64,000 nt of DNA from Epithemia pelagica (taxonomy: Eukaryota; Bacillariophyta; Bacillariophyceae; Surirellales; Surirellaceae). The DNA is taken from NCBI GenBank assembly GCA_946965045.2, contig OX337229.1, forward strand, positions 5,580,001 to 5,644,000. The letters run 5' to 3'. The position numbers were made by a program, and so were the translations under genes. The notes beneath the pieces were generated by a model that did no database searches, was not told the origin of the DNA, and worked only from the letters and a program-made list of their open reading frames with translations. Positions 9,359 through 20,388 of this stretch are shown here, in pieces (position 1 is the first letter of the stretch; each line of letters begins with the position of its first letter).

Positions 9359-12185
9359 ATGTTTAGAAATCATGTAATACCCACAAAGTCAAGGCTTTTC
9401 GTCTTTTTGCGTGCCGCGATTGTTTGGAACCGGGAAAGGCATGGCGCTTGGGCATTTGTTTCGAATGGCCCGGCGGTTTCGCACTATCATGTTTCTCCCT
9501 TCCAACAAATTTTGAGTCGATTGACGGAGGAAGAAAAGAAAACTGTCAGCAATGATATAGCTGAAAAAATCGTAAAAAATATTGATTCACAACGCGAAAA
9601 CAACAACCTTGAGGAAGAGGACGAAAAGAAAACACTGAAGGAGTTATGGGAAGGGATTCGGAAATGGATCAATAGCGGCAAAGAGGAGGACTTGAATTCA
9701 TTTTTGGATTTGACACTAAAGCCTATGAGTGTTGCTGGTGGTGAGGAAATGTTGAACGATGCAGTCACAGGGCAAATGATGGAGGATTCGGTAGGAGAGA
9801 CAGAATCCAAAGATGATATCCTGCGTCAAAGTGAGTTTTTGAGGAGACTTATTGAGGGGCTAAAAAAGAGGGAAAACAGGAGAGAGATTAGAGATTGGGA
9901 TAATGTTGTGACGTATCTTTCTGGGGAAAAATCAGCGCAAAGTTTGTTATGATGACGCAAGGAGAGACGAGTTTGATTCCATCATCACACGTGCTGTCAA
10001 AATTCAAGAGATTCTAACCACGTTTTCGGACGTCGCCAGCGGCAAGGAGAAAGTAATAAAAGAAACAAAAAGACTCGGCGCCTCGGAATTGAATGAGATA
10101 CTTGGGGCGTATACTCTCAAGAGACTGAAGGCTGAAATTCCGTCGCCAAAACCCTTGAAAGACATTGAAGAAGAAGAAGATGAAAGAATTGTGAAGCCTT
10201 CGACATTGTATGTGGACACAGAAGTAGCTACTAGTAACAATCCCTTTGGAACACGTGTGGACAAAGAGTTCGCTATAGTGGTGGCAGGAGAAAGTGGGAG
10301 TGGCAAAAGCGTTTTCTCATGCCAAAAAGCACGAGAAAATGGCTTTTTGGTGTTGTACAAGCGTCTAAATACCGAGTCTTTCAGGATTCGAGAAAAGAGA
10401 GTTCTAGAAGCCCCCATCGAGTATCCCCAAGTCTGTGAACTTCTACGAAAGTTGATAGTATGTTGCGGCGAGATCAAAAGTGGAGAATCCGACGTGGCGG
10501 CTGGTTTGGCGTGGATGAAATCCACTCTGAACGAAAGCAGGAATCAATGGGCCTTCGACGTATTCAGAAACGCATATAGTGCTATAAAATCAGACAAGGA
10601 GCCGTATGTTCAGAAATGGCTTGAGGGTGAATTTCCAAAGAATGAAAGACCTGAAAAGGTGGCCATCGTCATCGATGAAGCAACAAACATTGACCTTGTG
10701 GAGGGTCTTGTCTCTTGCGTCGAGGAAATAATTGAACTTCACAGGTATCTTGTACGTCCTAAAGGGCGCGTGCAACTCGTTCTTGTTGGAACTGGCACAG
10801 ACGCCATCCACAGAGGTCAAGTCGGCACGAGTCCGAGCCTTGTCAAGATAGTAACAATGAAGCAACCAAATTTAGAAAAGATGCTGCGGAAGGAGCAGGA
10901 ATTGCACAATGCTGTGAAGGCTGCTCTTGAGGTCAGATATTGCCGCATTCTGAGGACCAATGCCAGGATGTTCTTTCGAGGAGTCTTACCAATCCTACGT
11001 GCTAAAGAACATGAGGTAGATGCATATGGTGTGACCACAAAAGAAACACGCTATACGGAACGACTGAAAGCCATTACGTCTTATCAGCACATAATGGACT
11101 ACCCTGTGCGGTACTATTTGCGAACCAATACTGTGGGTGAGTTGGAAAACCAGGATCGGGAACTATTGCTACGTTGCGCATTTGTCTACCACCAGGAGGA
11201 GGCACTGAATAAAGCGATCAACCAGTCGAACGACAAGACCAGGAATGAACTGGAGTCCCAACTTGAGAGTCATTTGATGAATGTGAAGAACGCTTTGTAC
11301 AACAATGTTATCCAAGAAAAAGGAGAGCCAAGTGAGGGATCGGGAGTCGCAAAAGGAGGTGATTCGGAAGGTTCCAATGACAAGAACGTTGCCATGGAGC
11401 TGTTTTTCGAGGAGAAATACGACACCTTATTTGAGAAGGGACTGGTAAGAAGGAATGGCACATCCAACGCCCTGAAGTACTTGTCGTGCTCCGGGATTAC
11501 GAAATTGTTGCTTCCATCAATGGGAAACCAGTTTGAGGAGGTCGTATCTCTTCACTGTATGAGGCTATTTGAGGTGCAAGGATATGCAACCGAAACACAC
11601 GAGTTAGAGAATGGGTGGCCACGAAGCCGTCGGAAGAATGAAGAAATGCGCGAAGAGGATTTGAAGAAAGAACTGTCGGAACTTGCTCTTAAAGAGCCTT
11701 TTTTCAGCCAAAACGAAGTGAAAAACAACACTTGCTTTGTAGTATCCCAGGGGGTACCAAATGCCCAAGGACCAGATTTGTTTGTTGTTCTGGTGGACAA
11801 GGAGTGGAACGTGACTATTTTGGCGATTCAGTGCAAACACTATGCTCGGTTACATTCCAATCTCAATGACTGGTGCCTATCTCTGGGCATTGGCAACACT
11901 GAAAGCTCCAACAAAGAAACTAAACAGAAGAAGGAGATTTCCAAACAGTGGTCTGCTGTTGCAGTCCAAAGCTTTCAGACAGAGGTAGAGACACTGGTAA
12001 CAAGAAATGAAAATGCCGAACCACCCAAGAGTATTGAAACAAAACGAATTTTGGCAGTGTCCAACTCTTTTACGGAGGTGAATAATTTCGCAATGCCAAA
12101 GGGGCTAGATTCGATTTGGTTCAAAGAACATTTGGAGCCCACAATTTCTGCCTTGGATTTACAACCAACTCCAGCACGTCCATAA
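9359..12185 (+). pseudogene. P-loop NTPase with C-terminal PD-(D/E)XK-like nuclease domain (Crinkler/RHS-like), copy A, frameshifted
   Basis: The reading is split in two. 9359-9952 encodes the leader and a Lys/Glu-rich coiled region; 10089-12185 encodes the rest. Compared with copy B, one extra A in the run near 9930 and a deletion of about 24 bp near 9945 break the frame. Downstream are Walker A GESGSGKS, Walker B VAIVIDEATN, a sensor-like VLVGTGTDAI, and at the C-terminus GPDLFVV followed by AIQCKHY, the D...(E/Q)xK core of PD-(D/E)XK nucleases. NTPase plus restriction-type nuclease is the layout described for Crinkler/RHS proteins; assignment is inferred from architecture. The first ~45 codons match the Tic20 leader at 24867. 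Confidence 0.6.
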
Positions 12186-12333
12186 AAGAGCGGAAGCACG
12201 GTTAGCACTGCAAAGGGACAGCAATAGGAGTGTTTCCCCAAACCCCAATCAACTCCAGCACCTTCACAAGGAGCGGAAGCACTGTCAACACCGCAAAGGG
12301 ACAGCAATAGGAGCGTTTCCCCAAATCAAAAGT
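12166..12333 (+). repeat. 84-bp tandem duplication spanning the gene's stop codon
   Basis: Two diverged copies (starting 12166 and 12250, caactccagcac) cover the last codons, stop and 3' flank of the NTPase-nuclease gene. The same pair is present in unit B at 17611 and 17695, so it predates the unit duplication. Confidence 0.75.
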
Positions 12334-13412
12334 ATTCATCAGACAGGCTTATTAACAAGATCAAGAAAAACACTACAAGTATATACGGTTGTCCTTTGCT
12401 GTGAAATTGTAGGACACAAGTGTTTTACACAAGTGTTTTCAGGGACATTTCGAAATTTTTGGGTTTGGGTTAGCAGGAGTTCCTGATCCATATTCCCCAT
12501 AATTTCAACCTCCGGAACTACACCTTCCTTCCATCTCCTTCCGCTGGCAAAAGTCTTGACATCTTATTTCACGAATAGATTGGCCAAACTCGATTGCCAT
12601 CAGCTTGTCTCACTCTCCTTGTTGGTACGTGGGAGTTGTTCGTCGTTTTCAAGGTGGACAGGCTGTTGGTGTTGTTGGCATTCATATAATTGGCGAATGT
12701 GTACTTGTTATGCTTGGATCGTGGTATAGAGGCAGATGCGAACTGTCTTTTCCAAAGCTATACAAACAACATGATATGCTCAACGAATGACTTGGTACTA
12801 CCTACTCGAAAGAGATGTCACAAACAACATGATATGCTCAACGAATGACTTGGTACTACCTACTCGAAAGAGATGTCACAGTCGCAGCCACCGCAAGACA
12901 GGCTGGATCATCCCCTTTGCCCATCAGAGTCATCCATTAGAGAGAGACAAGGGAAACGATCCATTAATCCATGCAAAAAACACCTTTTTTCCTTCTACAG
13001 TTACCCTATACGGTAGTTTACGGTCATTGTCCACACAACAGATTCGTCGGACGAGGAAAAGGGCCAAGTTCAAGAAAGTTCGACACTAAAAAAGCGTCAG
13101 AGTTCTTGCCGGCTGGCCACTCATCTCTGTTGGTCCAAGCCGGTTGTTATCCTGAACGGCTCATGAAACAGAGCATTCTGGCCGACAAGTCTGACCCAGG
13201 TCCAAGGAACGTCCACAAGTGACCTGGGTGCCAAGGAATGGCTGAGGATACTTGGTGTGAGCGTGTGAGCTAAAGACAATTCGACATTCCTTGTCTCTCT
13301 CGTCGCTGTTTTGGAGGTCTCGTTCATTCCTCACTGCCCACAATTTGTTTGGGGTGTTTGCAAGAGGCTCGAGCGATGTAAAAGGAGCGTCAAATGATGG
13401 GATTGAAATACC
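12186..13412. other. 3' flank of copy A, no gene supported
   Basis: About 1.2 kb separates the NTPase-nuclease gene from the next truncated transporter fragment. It holds the 84-bp and 58-bp tandem repeats. Frames on both strands (for example minus 13161-13427) are near-identical in unit B but show no recognisable product. Confidence 0.4.
12764..12879 (+). repeat. 58-bp tandem repeat, two units
   Basis: Two identical 58-bp units (12764-12821 and 12822-12879) begin aaacaacatgatatgctcaa. Unit B has the same pair at 18220-18335 with one base change. Confidence 0.85.
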
Positions 13413-13742
13413 AAGGGGGTGTCCCATCGGCCGATACGGAATAGGATTTTGGTAGACCCTTGACCTGAGGTGGTGGTTTAAAGGAAAACGTTCCTAGACT
13501 CTGCGTTCCACCCAACGCTCCAATCGAAGCGGATCGCCCTGCACGATTGACAAGAGAGTTATACTCGCCTCCTCCCAGAGGGACGGAATACTGCCGATCC
13601 AAGAATCCAAGGATCCAAAGGTGAGTGACCAAGATTCCGTACACTTGATTGAACCATCAGCGCACATATAAATGTTGGTTCCCGTGATTCCTACCTGACC
13701 GTCTAAAAGACGAATTTCCTCTTCCGTCTTTGGCTTATTCAT
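13413..13742 (-). pseudogene. Truncated sugar-transporter 5' end, copy B
   Basis: This repeats exon 1 ([16 protein letters not shown]), intron 1 and the start of exon 2 up to SVSADGTP, then runs into unrelated sequence. The transporter's membrane domains are absent, so this is a fragment carried along with the promoter. Confidence 0.8.
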
Positions 13743-15740
13743 GTCGTTTAATTGCTTTGAGCTTTGAGACCTATGATTTCCTCTGTCGTCTGTCGTCTCT
13801 CTCGTGTTCGTGTCGTCGTCGAATCTTCTTGGAGGGCGAATGCCCGAGGATCTCTTCTGGGATGGACGCACGGATCCGTCTGTAAGGCGTCGGTCGGCAT
13901 GCACCATCGATCGGGCCTTCTTGTTCTTCTCGTTTCTCGTCTCTCGTCACAAAATCTTTGAATGATCTCACAATCAAACGGGTGATCCATCCAAAGTTGC
14001 TTGAGTAGGAGGAGGACTATCGAAGTCCCATCCTACCAGTGACAATGTTTAGAAATCATGTAATACCCACAAAGTCAAGGCTTTTCGTCTTTTTGCGTGC
14101 CGCGAGTGTTTGGAACCGGGAAAGGCATGGCGCTTGGGCATTTGTTTCGAATGGCCCGGCGGTTTCGCACTATCATGTTTCTCCCTTCCAACAAATTTTG
14201 AGTCGATTGACGGAGGAAGAAAAGAAAACTGTCAGCAATGATATAGCTGAAAAAATCGTAAAAAATATTGATTCACAACGCGAAAACAACAACCTTGAGG
14301 AAGAGGACGAAAAGAAAACACTGAAGGAGTTATGGGAAGGGATTCGGAAATGGATCAATAGCGGCAAAGAGGAGGACTTGAATTCATTTTTGGATTTGAC
14401 ACTAAAGCCTATGAGTGTTGCTGGTGGTGAGGAAATGTTGAACGATGCAGTCACAGGGCAAATGATGGAGGATTCGGTAGGAGAGACAGAATCCAAAGAT
14501 GATATCCTGCGTCAAAGTGAGTTTTTGAGGAGACTTATTGAGGGGCTAAAAAAGAGGGAAAACAGGAGAGAGATTAGAGATTGGGATATTGTTGTGAAGT
14601 ACCTTTCTGGGGAAAATCAGCGCAAGGTTTTATATGATGGATTGGAATGGAATGACGATGACACAAGGAGAGACGAGTTTGATTCCATCATCACACGTGC
14701 TGTCAAAATTCAAGAGATTCTAACCACGTTCACCGCCAGCGGCAAGGAGAAAGTAATAAAAGAAACAAAAAGACTCGGCGCCTCGGAATTGAATGAGATA
14801 CTTGGGGCGTATACTCTCAAGAGACTGAAGGCTGAAATTCCGTCGCCAAAACCCTTGAAAGACATTGAAGAAGAAGAAGATGAAAGAATTGTGAAGCCTT
14901 CGACATTGTATGTGGACACAGAAGTAGCTACTAGTAACGATCCCTTTGGAACACGTGTGGACGAAGAGTTCGCTATAGTGGTGGCAGGAGAAAGTGGGAG
15001 TGGCAAAAGCGTTTTCTCATGCCAAAAAGCACGAGAAAATGGCTTTTTGGTGTTGTACAAGCGTCTAAATACCGAGTCTTTCAGGATTCGAGAAAAGAGA
15101 GTTCTAGAAGCCCCCATCGAGTATCCCCAAGTCTGTGAACTTCTACGAAAGTTGATAGTATGTTGTGGCGAGATCAAAAGTGGAGAATCCGACGTGGCGG
15201 CTGGTTTGGCGTGGATGAAATCCACTCTGAACGAAAGCAGGAATCAATGGGCCTTCGACGTATTCAGAAACGCATATAGTGCTATAAAATCAGACAAGGA
15301 GCCGTATGTTCAGAAATGGCTTGAGGGTGAATTTCCAAAGAATGAAAGACCTGAAAAGGTGGCCATCGTCATCGATGAAGCAACAAACATTGACCTTGTG
15401 GAGGGTCTTGTCTCTTGCGTCGAGGAAATAATTGAACTTCACAGGTATCTTGTACGTCCTAAAGGGCGCGTGCAACTCGTTCTTGTTGGAACTGGCACAG
15501 ACGCCATCCACAGAGGTCGAGTCGGCACGAGTCCGAGCCTTGTCAAGATAGTAACAATGAAGCAACCAAATTTAGAAAAGATGCTGCGGAAGGAGCAGGA
15601 ATTGCACAATGCTGTGAAGGCTGCTCTTGAGGTCAGATATTGCCGCATTCTGAGGACCAATGCCAGGATGTTCTTTCGAGGAGTCTTACCAATCCTACGT
15701 GCTAAAGAACATGAGGTAGATGCATATGGTGTGACTACAA

Positions 15741-16480
15741 TATATAACGAGGGTAGGCTGCTTAGGGCACGAGTGCCGTAACAGCTGTTGGCGCACGAGT
15801 GCGTGCAGCTTCAGCTGCCGCACGAGTGCGCCAACAGCTGTAACGGCACGAGTGCCCTAAGCGTAGCCTAGCCTCAGTTAAAAATGTAATTATACAGTGT
15901 CGATACTTTATTCCAAAGTAGACCGAGTGCTATTATTCTAGTAGTCGCTATTTGCTATCCCCAGTAGAAATCCTCTAATGTTCCTCTAGTATTCCTTGGC
16001 ATCAAGTTTTCCTTGGCATCAAATTCTATGCGTGACGCGTGACACAATTCAAATTTCCACACTATGGTGTATAGTCCAACATTATTTTCTATAGTAGGGC
16101 TTGCGCTCACGCCAGCTTGGAATTTGCCTCCGGACCACATTTGCACCCTCATTCTTCTGCCAAAACAATCAAACAGCAGGGAAACACTCACCATGGCACC
16201 CAAGAACCATTCCAGGCGCTCCAAGCGCATTTCAGAGCGACAGAATCCTTTGACTGATTCCACCAACAAAGTGGGGAAGCCCCTCTTTGAGAATTTAGAC
16301 GTGTAAGCGTGCCTAGATAGTAGATCTAGCCTTGACCATATTCTTCCAGTGCCATTACACGTGATCAAGACTAAAAATTACTAGAATAATGACACTGGAC
16401 GATTTTTACTTAGAGACCAGTGGCGACTACTAGAATAATAGCACGAGTCTACTTATAAGAAAGTATCGTCATAGTGTAAT
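15741..16480. mobile_element. 740-bp non-autonomous insertion with TIR-like ends and nested foldback
   Basis: It is absent from unit A at the same site and flanked by TACAA on both sides (15736-15740 and 16481-16485). Sequence from about 15888 (tacagtgtcgatacttta, then gctattattctagtagtcgc) reappears inverted at the right end (16410-16480), giving terminal inverted repeats of about 58 bp with mismatches, as in a MITE. A foldback occupies the left 140 bp. Inside is a small frame with an ATG at 16193 (MAPKNHSRRSKR) that may be a captured gene 5' end. No transposase is encoded. Confidence 0.75.
15745..15883. repeat. Long imperfect palindrome (foldback)
   Basis: Arms of about 65 nt begin taacgaggg...cttagggcac and return as ...gccctaag...cctcagtta around a centre near gcagcttcagctgc. 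The motif gcacgagtgc occurs four times within the arms. A single strand could form a nearly complete hairpin. Confidence 0.8.
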
Positions 16481-17630
16481 TACAAAAGAAACACGCTATA
16501 CGGAACGACTGAAAGCCATTACGTCTTATCAGCACATAATGGACTACCCTGTGCGGTACTATTTGCGAACCAATACTGTGGGTGAGTTGGAAAACCAGGA
16601 TCGGGAACTATTGCTACGTTGCGCATTTGTCTACCACCAGGAGGAGGCACTGAATAAAGCGATCAACCAGTCGAACGACAAGACCAGGAATGAACTGGAG
16701 TCCCAACTTGAGAGTCATTTGATGAATGTGAAGAACGCTTTGTACAACAATGTTATCCAAGAAAAAGGAGAGCCAAGTGAGGGATCGGGAGTCGCAAAAG
16801 GAGGTGATTCGGAAGGTTCCAATGACAAGAACGTTGCCATGGAGCTGTTTTTTGAGGAGAAATACGACACCTTATTTGAGAAGGGACTGGCAAGAAGGAA
16901 TGGCACATCCAACGCCCTGAAGTACTTGTCGTGCTCCGGGATTACGAAATTGTTGCTTCCATCAATGGGAAACCAGTTTGAGGAGGTCGTATCTCTTCAC
17001 TGTATGAGGCTATTTGAGGTGCAAGGATATGCAACCGAAACACACGAGTTAGAGAATGGGTGGCCACGAAGCCGTCGGAAGAATGAAGAAATGCGCGAAG
17101 AGGATTTGAAGAAAGAACTGTCGGAACTTGCTCTTAAAGAGCCTTTTTTCAGCCAAAACGAAGTGAAAAACAACACTTGCTTTGTAGTATCCCAGGGGGT
17201 ACCAAATGCCCAAGGACCAGATTTGTTTGTTGTTCTGGTGGACAAGGAGTGGAACGTGACTATTTTGGCGATTCAGTGCAAACACTATGCTCGGTTACAT
17301 TCCAATCTCAATGACTGGTGCCTATCTCTGGGCATTGGCAACACTGAAAGCTCCAACAAAGAAACTAAACAGAAGAAGGAGATTTCCAAACAGTGGTCTG
17401 CTGTTGCAGTCCAAAGCTTTCAGACAGAGGTAGAGACACTGGTGACAAGAAATGAAAATGCCGAACCACCCAAGAGTATTGAAACAAAACGAATTTTGGC
17501 AGTGTCCAACTCTTTTACGGAGGTGAATAATTTCGCAATGCCAAAGGGGCTGGATTCGATTTGGTTCAAAGAACATTTGGAGCCCACAATTTCTGCCTTG
17601 GATTTACAACCAACTCCAGCACGTCCATAA

Positions 17631-18870
17631 AAGAGCGGAAGCACGGTTAGCACTGCAAAGGGACAGCAATAGGAGTGTTTCCCCAAACCCCAATCAACTC
17701 CAGCACCTTCACAAGGAGCGGAAGCACTGTCAACACCGCAAAGGGACAGCAATAGGAGCGTTTCCCCAAATCAAAAGTATTCATCAGACAGCATATTTTC
17801 AAGCTTATTAACAAGATCAAGAAAAACACTACAAGTATATACGGTTGTCCTTTGCTGTGAAATTGTAGGACACAAGTGTTTTACACAAGTATTTTCAGGG
17901 ACATTTCGAAATTTTTGGGTTTGGGTAAGCAGGAGTTCCTGATCCATATTCCCCATAATTTCAACCTCCGGAACTACACCTTCCTTCCATCTCCTTCCGC
18001 TGGCAAAAGTCTTGACATCTTATTTCACGAATAGATTGGCCAAACTCGATTGCCATCAGCTTGTCTCACTCTCCTTGTTGGTACGTGGGAGTTGTTCGTC
18101 GTTTTCAAGGTGGACAGGCTGTTGGTGTTGTTGGCATTCATATAATTGGCGAATGTGTACTTGTTATGCTTGGATCGTGGTATAGAGGCAGATGCGAACT
18201 GTCTTTTCCAAAGCTATACAAACAACATGATATGCTCAACGAATGACTTGGTACTACCTACTCGAAAGAGATGTCACAAACAACATGATATGCTCAACGA
18301 ATGACTTGGTACTACCTACTCAAAAGAGATGTCACAGTCGCAGCCACCGCAAGACAGGCTGGATCATCTCCTTTGCCCATCAGAGTCATCCATTAGAGAG
18401 AGAAGGGAAACGATCCATTAATCCATGCAAAAAACACTTTTTTCCTTCTACAGTTACCCTATACGGTAGTTTACGGTCATTGTCCACACAACAGATTCGT
18501 CGGACGAGGAAAAGGGCCAAGTTCAAGAAAGTTCGACACTAAAAAAGCGTCAGAGTTCTTGCCGGCTGGCCACTCATCTCTGTTGGTCCAAGCCGGTTGT
18601 TATCCTGAACGGCTCATGAAACAGAGCATTCTGGCCGACAAGTCTGACCCAGGTCCAAGGAACGTCCACAAGTGACCTGGGTGCCAAGGAATGGCTGAGG
18701 ATACTTGGTGTGAGCGTGTGAGCTAAAGACAATTCGACATTCCTTGTCTCTCTCGTCGCTGTTTTGGAGGTCTCGTTCATTCCTCACTGCCCACAATTTG
18801 TTTGGGGTGTTTGCAAGAGGCTCGAGCGATGTAAAAGGAGCGTCAAATGATGGGATTGAAATACCAAGGG
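17631..18870. other. 3' flank of copy B, no gene supported
   Basis: This is the near-identical counterpart of 12186-13412, with the 84-bp and 58-bp tandem repeats (17611-17780 and 18220-18335). No product is recognised. Confidence 0.4.
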
Positions 18871-19197
18871 GGTGTCCCATCGGCCGATACGGAATAGGAT
18901 TTCGGTAGACCCTTGACCTGAGGTGGTGGTTTAAAGGAAAACGTTCCTAGACTCTGCGTTCCACCCAACGCTCCAATCGAAGCGGATCACCCTGCACGAT
19001 TGACAAGAGAGTTATACTCGCCTCCTCCCAGAGGTACGGAATACTGCCGATTCAAGAATCCAAGGATCCAACATGGTGGGTAACGCAGATTCCGTATACT
19101 TGATTGAACCATCAGCGCACATATCAAAGATGGTTCTCATGATTCCTACCTGACCGTCTAAAAGACGAATTTCCTCTTCCGTCTTTGGTTTATTCAT
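18871..19197 (-). pseudogene. Truncated sugar-transporter 5' end, copy C
   Basis: Exon 1 and the beginning of exon 2 are recognisable from the start codon at 19197. Intron 1 has several substitutions relative to A and B, and the gene is cut off at 18871. Confidence 0.75.
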
Positions 19198-19650
19198 GTC
19201 GTTTAATTGCTTTGAGCTTTGAGACCTATGATTTCCTCTGTCGTCTGTCGTCTCTCTCGTGTTCGTGTCGTCGTCGAATCTTCTTGGAGGGCGAATGCCC
19301 GAGGATCTCTTCTGGGATGGACGCACGGATCCGTCTGTAAGGCGCCGGTCGGCATGCATCATCGTCATCATCGATCGTGCCTTGTTCTTCGTCACAAAAA
19401 TCTTTGAATGATCTCAAAATCAAACGGGTGATCCATCCAAAGTTGCTTGAGTAGGAAGAGGACCACCGAAACACCATCCTACCAGTGACAATGTTTCGAA
19501 ATTCTGTGATATCCACCAGGTGGGGACTTTTCGTCTTTCTGGTTGCCGCGATTGTTTTTTGGAACCGGGAAAGACACGGCGCTTGGGCACTTGTTTCGAA
19601 TGGCCCGGCGGTTGCGCACTATCATGTGCCTTCTGCCCAATGGGCTTCCT
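18871..19650. repeat. Duplication unit C (truncated)
   Basis: It carries the transporter 5' fragment, the bidirectional promoter and the MFRN leader, then diverges at 19651. From 19277 to 19650 it matches copy D (24653-25026) with equal length (374 bp), more closely than it matches A or B. Confidence 0.85.
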
Positions 19651-19703
19651 GGGGTGGGAATTTCCAGAAAGACCAGCTGTACCGAAAAACGGACGGACAG
19701 TAG
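19491..19703 (+). pseudogene. Stump of the Tic20-type leader, copy C
   Basis: The first 53 codons equal the start of the Tic20-like gene at 24867 (MFRNSVISTRWGLFVFL...). After QWAS the sequence switches to an unrelated frame that stops within 20 codons. No Tic20 membrane domain follows, so this is a broken leader. Confidence 0.75.
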
Positions 19704-20388
19704 AGTAAAAAGTACAATTGAGCAAACATGGCGGTTGATGAAACGGTTAAATATATATGGCAATGATATAGCAATGATTATTTTAATGGTCAGTCATGGT
19801 ATGATTTGGAGGTGCACCTCCAACCGCGTAAAATGTGAGTGGCGACTCACCCTTGACGTATCGTTACTAATAATGTAAGACTCCCAACCATCAATCTATG
19901 ACCTCTACAAGCCATTTTTCTGTCGAAGCCTGTAATTTGACGTTGAATGACGTTACGAGCTCCCGGCTCACGATCGCACCACTGCATAATAGCACCACCA
20001 TCACCATGAACAGTAAAGCCGCAGTGCACCTCCAACGAAAGGTGCTAGCACTCCTCCGACCATCAAGCATGCCTCAGAATGGAGTGTACCGTGAAGGTTG
20101 AAAAGGGCGGCGATGAGTTGGATAGTTTGATCGAGCTACAACTACATTTGCAATGTCTTCCAGTTTGATGAGTGATGAGGGAAAGTCGTGACAAGAATAT
20201 CAACAATGGAGACAGATAACGATGGAAAGATAAAGATCACAACGGAGGAACGACGGAGAAAGATTCAATTCGGGTCAAGGAATGATGGACGACCCGGAAA
20301 TTGAAACACGGCAATCAGACGGGTGGTTTTCAAGCATCAAGGAAGTATCTGTCAGAAGACGACGACACAGCTTCTGTTGTCGGCGACA
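19704..20388. other. Intergenic region
   Basis: Low-similarity DNA between the copy C stump and the next ORF. The hexamer context gtgcacctccaac occurs twice (19812 and 20025). No gene is supported. Confidence 0.35.

Larger units (their letters stand above)
8737..13412. repeat. Tandem segmental duplication unit A
   Basis: Unit A starts inside transporter exon 2 (ggtgtcccatcggccgatac) and runs through the promoter, the NTPase-nuclease gene and its 3' flank. The same start sequence recurs at 13413 and 18871, which defines a direct tandem array. The unit is about 4.7 kb. Its left junction is continuous with the intact transporter, so A holds the original transporter end. Confidence 0.85.
14045..17630 (+). 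pseudogene. P-loop NTPase/PD-(D/E)XK nuclease-like gene, copy B, interrupted by an insertion
   Basis: The N-terminal frame 14045-15740 is continuous, without the frameshift of copy A, and carries the leader (MFRNHVIPTK), a charged helical region, Walker A GESGSGKS at about residues 315-322 and Walker B VIDEATN. A 740-bp insertion follows and the frame ends at 15781. Homology resumes at 16486 and runs to the stop at 17630, including GPDLFVV and AIQCKHY. The two copies carry different lesions, so neither lesion was inherited. The family reading (Crinkler/RHS-like NTPase plus nuclease) is inference from domain order; a STAND NTPase fused to another nuclease-like domain is the alternative. Confidence 0.6.
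13413..18870. repeat. Tandem segmental duplication unit B
   Basis: This is the second copy of the unit, about 5.46 kb. The extra length over unit A is almost entirely the 740-bp insertion at 15741 plus the ~24 bp missing from A. Most of the remainder is nearly identical to unit A, so the duplication is recent. Confidence 0.85.

Noticed and set aside
16064-16306. 80-codon ORF within the 740-bp insertion
   Set aside because: Short, with no transposase features; at best a captured gene start.
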